From Sphaeroforma sirkka (Eukaryota; Opisthokonta; Ichthyosporea; Ichthyophonida), in contig LUCW03002217.1 of assembly GCA_001586965.3 (NCBI GenBank), positions 1 through 22,500 of the forward strand: DNA of 22,500 nt, given 5' to 3'. The position numbers and the translations under genes are program-made. The notes beneath the pieces were generated by a model that saw nothing but the letters and a program-made list of their open reading frames with translations, had not been told where the DNA came from and made no database searches. This document shows positions 19,532 through 22,500 of this stretch, piece after piece. Position 1 is the stretch's first letter, and the number at the start of each line of letters is the position of its first letter.

Positions 19532-19974
19532 CTGTGGAATAGTAGAGTAATTGCACATGTGTGAAGGTCTCTTGAAATGTACTGCCGATTTATGCTAACA
19601 TTTAATATATTTTTTGCAGCGAAATAAGCCTGTATACAATGCCGTGCGCGAAATGTTCTTAAATTGATTCAACATCGTGTTCGTTAGTGCTTCCTTCGGG
19701 ATGATATACAAGTTCATTGAAATCGATATATAAACACGTGTGCACATTCGTATTTCATAAGGTTATCACGTATTCCGCGCTGTCAAGTACAGTGCTGTGA
19801 TCCAGACCCAGGATAATTCCGCTGATAACACTGTGGTATTTTCAGACTAAATTTACGTATGTGCGATGTGTATATAAAACATACACACCAACAAACAAAC
19901 ATACTGTCAGTTGCGGAAATATCTCTAATGCTGCTGTAGAAATGGCTCAGGGGAGATACAACAGGCAACCTTAC

Positions 19975-20211
19975 ATAGGCCTGCTCAGCAATGTCAGCAC
20001 ACACAGATCTCATAGAGGCCTGCTCTATCGCTCTCTGTAGTTGCGCGTTCGATGCAATCAAATCCCGTTTTCGCACGAACAACTTGCGTACATTTTGGTA
20101 GGAAGGTCCATGGCGAGCTTCTGCAGTGCGCTTCGGGAGCTCCGGGAGTCGTTTGCATTCACTCTCCAGGATCCGCTTCCGACGACGGAGTTGAATACTT
20201 TCCTCGTTCAG
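19975..20211 (-). CDS. Internal exon, 79 codons, basic coiled coil
   Basis: The exon is bounded on the minus strand by a branch-point-like cctaatac and acceptor ...acataag (20212-20213), and by donor GTAAGG (from 19974). It is exactly 237 nt, phase 0 at both ends, with no stop. It reads LNEESIQLRRRKRILESECK, then a basic region, then KLFVRKRDLIASNAQLQRAI. The heptad-like hydrophobics and basic clusters suggest a helical coiled coil. Joined in phase to the 21345-21386 exon, the coiled coil would simply continue (RLRETLQQ then LNEESIQLR). The protein family is not recognised. No evidence of expression is available. Confidence 0.5.
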
Positions 20212-21152
20212 CTTATGTAGGTATTAGGATATACAAAGTATAAAGTGTATCGAACGAGTGAGGAACAGAGACGCACATAAATCGTCATATACAGGAAAGT
20301 GGGTCTTTCGACTACTCTCAATGCGATAGGGTGTAATTAGACTTCGGGCTTTTGAATTGAAGAAGTAATCAATGCCGGTAAAGTATGTAAGGTAGTGCGT
20401 AACAGCCGATTGGCTGAGTTAACTCTAGACGAACACAGCGTGTGGATAACAACAAAAGAGTTCTATTGATATATGAGTAAGTCATGCGAAACTTGTGAAA
20501 GGTGAATGGAAAAATAGTGATTGCAATTAACAGTTTTCGTTCACTTGTGTGAGACTAAAATAGCACAGTTATCGAAACTCACAATTATAAACGAATAACT
20601 ATAAACTCACAGATATATAATTGAACATATACTATATGAATACTAAAGTACACACACACACACACGCACGCACGCGTATATACATGGTCCTATAGTTATA
20701 TGGCAATTCTTCTGTATATTTCGGTTTATGTATAAACAGACACAACTAAACACACAAAAAAATACACAAGCATACATATATATATATATTGCACGTAGAC
20801 ATACGTATGCACACACAGAAACACGCAAACACACAAGTATACATATACATACATACATAAGTATATACATTCATATATACATATATAGATGTGTACACAC
20901 ATACACAAATACATGCACACACACACGTATACGCAAAAACCTACACACACACACACACAATAATATATATATACACACACAAACCCACTCCATCACCCAA
21001 CACACCCCCACAAACAAACACACACAATATATATATATACTATACATTCATACATACAACATACATACATACATACACATGTTATACATACATATTATAC
21101 ATGCATACGTACGTACATACGTATTACATACATACATACATATATACATATA

Positions 21153-21188
<36 letters not shown>

Positions 21189-21344
21189 TACATACATACA
21201 TACATACATATACATACATACATACATACATACATAAATAAATACATAAATACCCCCACACACACATACATAAATCTTTACATACATATAGCAAATTCGA
21301 ACGCAAAATTGCTACATCTGCAGTTGTAAGAAAATTTCACATAC
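20212..21344 (-). other. Predicted intron 1, filled with microsatellites
   Basis: The 1,133-bp interval lies between a GTATGT donor (from 21344 on the minus strand) and the acceptor at 20212-20213. Apart from 20640-21290, which is almost all CA/TACA/TA repeat, it holds no recognised feature. The interpretation depends on the gene model. Confidence 0.4.
20640..21290. repeat. Compound (CA)n / (TACA)n / (TA)n microsatellite
   Basis: Short CA runs (20650-21030) grade into TACA tetranucleotide arrays (21045-21290) with TA and TACG interludes. Many of the open frames across it (Thr/His/Tyr/Ile-rich on one strand, Cys/Val/Tyr-rich on the other) are consequences of the repeat. Confidence 0.95.
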
Positions 21345-21386
21345 CTGCTGCAGTGTTTCACGTAGTCGAGTGATCTCGTCCGACAT
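21345..21386 (-). CDS. Probable first coding exon of the host gene
   Basis: Minus-strand ATG at 21386-21384 followed by MSDEITRLRETLQQ (14 codons, 42 nt) and a GTATGT donor. The start fits well: Met-Ser-Asp-Glu is a common N terminus, the exon is phase 0, and the helix-forming pattern carries on into the 19975-20211 exon. The same frame is open for about 40 codons further upstream, to near 21505, so an internal-exon reading with a start farther out cannot be excluded. Confidence 0.45.
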
Positions 21387-22500
21387 CAGGAAAGCAAATT
21401 CACGTGGAAGAGTGCCTCGCAGTATTGAAACACGTTGACCGCGCTGCGATTGTAAGTGTAGCAGGATAAGCTCAAGAAGCAGAGATGTCTTGGCAGATTG
21501 ACAAGCTTGCAGTTTAAGTTACTAACATCGCCTCTTTCAACTTTTGAACGTTTCTTACGATGTAATCGCTCTAGACACATACATGGTCATTGATGTTCAC
21601 CTGGCCACAAGTACATATACACACATACTGATATCATATTTAGAAAGTCACCTTGTGTAATAGACAATATATTTATTCATAAATATAAATATGATGGTAC
21701 ATACTGGTAGAGAGATAGTTACTCCAATGACATGCATATTTAACCCCGTCAACTAAATCCCATTGACGAAACTGACCAATGAGATCGAAGATAGATTTGG
21801 CGGGCTCCCACCTGGAAGTAAATACACGGAAGCTTTTTTTTGGCTAATAACCTCGTTCGCCGAATACTGTTTATTAATATTATTAGGGCCCCACATAGTA
21901 TCGTTTAATATCTTATGTATAGTAGCTTCACAATCATAATCACATTGAAAGTGTACACGACATATGTGCCCAATTGCTATATTGATAGTCCGTGTCAACA
22001 CATACATACGAACGCGTCTACGATAGGAGACATATGAATAATTACGTCAAATATCTGTAGATCGTTGTCCGGACTGTCTCTGGCGCACCGATTGAGTGGT
22101 CATACTGAGATATGTGATTTTAGCAGACAATAGATATCGTCAAGTATGGAGGGAGTGGTATGTTTGGAACCCGAAGCTCTCTATCTGGTGCTCTGCTATA
22201 CTTTTGATGTGTAAACCCTATCATACGCCTACATACAGTCTTATATATGAATTGTCACTTGTCCTTGGCGAAGATTTCACATACAGCTTAGTTATACATT
22301 CGGTGATGTAATACCACTCACCCGACAGTATACGTCATCGATGGTGATGCCTTATTCATACGCCTTTCACTTTAAAAGATTAATCGACGAAAGTAGGTTG
22401 GTACGAACTTACTTTCCAGAGCCGCATCTCTTTATTTCTTTTAAACATGTGTCCATACGTTCTCATTTTATACCTCACTCCTATGTAATTTGACAACTAC
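21387..22500. other. Unassigned right edge, with two weak open frames
   Basis: Part of this would be the promoter and 5' untranslated region of the minus-strand gene. Two small open frames occur: 84 codons on the minus strand (21753-22007, MYVLTRTINIAIGHICRV...) and 71 codons on the plus strand (22096-22311). Neither shows a recognisable domain, splice support or repeat homology. A CA/TACA-like scatter occurs near 21610-21640. Nothing else is supportable. Confidence 0.3.

Noticed and set aside
19186-19542. Plus-strand open frame of 118 codons, with a good plus-strand 3' splice site image near 19593-19619 (gctaac...ttttttgcag)
   Set aside because: Its composition (Ser/Leu/Val-rich) looks like the antisense shadow of the better minus-strand segment. 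No plus-strand donor or continuation was recognised, so it is kept only as an alternative.
20643-21306. Open frames of 60-169 codons rich in Thr/His/Tyr/Ile or Cys/Val/Tyr
   Set aside because: They are products of CA/TACA microsatellite periodicity, with mirrored frames on the other strand.
21753-22007. Minus-strand 84-codon open frame as a gene
   Set aside because: No domain, splice signals or homology to anything else in the window; listed only within the unassigned right edge.

Overview
The window reads as a repeat-dense, AT-rich eukaryotic nuclear locus. It holds LTR retrotransposons with TG...CA ends, long (TA)n, (CA)n and (TACA)n microsatellites, a nuclear-type tRNA-Ser-like sequence with an oligo-T terminator, and a minus-strand gene whose exons obey GT-AG rules. 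Nothing bacterial or phage-like was seen. The lineage cannot be fixed from the sequence; a protist, oomycete or algal genome is a guess only.

Layout: 1-780 is unassigned. 782-2990 holds a fossil minus-strand Ty3/Gypsy reverse transcriptase (D), broken up by LTR-like repeats. One of these (1943-2257) is a clean solo LTR with TGTAG/CTACA ends and a GATA target-site duplication. 3257-4645 is a shuffled minus-strand Gypsy fossil (E). At about 4646-4660 it meets, head to head, a plus-strand Gypsy fossil (A). The integrase region of A is split by a complete-length younger element, B (6610-13621), with two 595-bp LTRs about 99.2% identical and a GGCA target-site duplication. The rest of A resumes at 13622 and ends near a (TA)n tract (14494-14925). 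A third minus-strand Gypsy fossil (C, same family as D) covers about 15165-17733. A 205-bp tandem duplication, a tRNA-Ser(AGA)-like sequence and a 38-bp minisatellite follow. From about 18987 to 21386 lies a probable host gene on the minus strand: a start exon, a microsatellite-filled intron, a 79-codon coiled-coil exon, and a long terminal open segment.

The most interesting signal is shared by A, B and E. Between RNase H and a DDE integrase each carries an extra domain with a D-[MLV]-F-A / D-A-F / N-P-P-W-like signature. This resembles the DNA-methyltransferase-like (Dam/MT) domain known from DIRS-type tyrosine-recombinase retrotransposons. Finding it in several diverged Gypsy copies in one window suggests a lineage of integrase-bearing LTR elements with a fixed RT - RNase H - MT-like - integrase order. 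All retroelements here are broken fossils and are described only as such.
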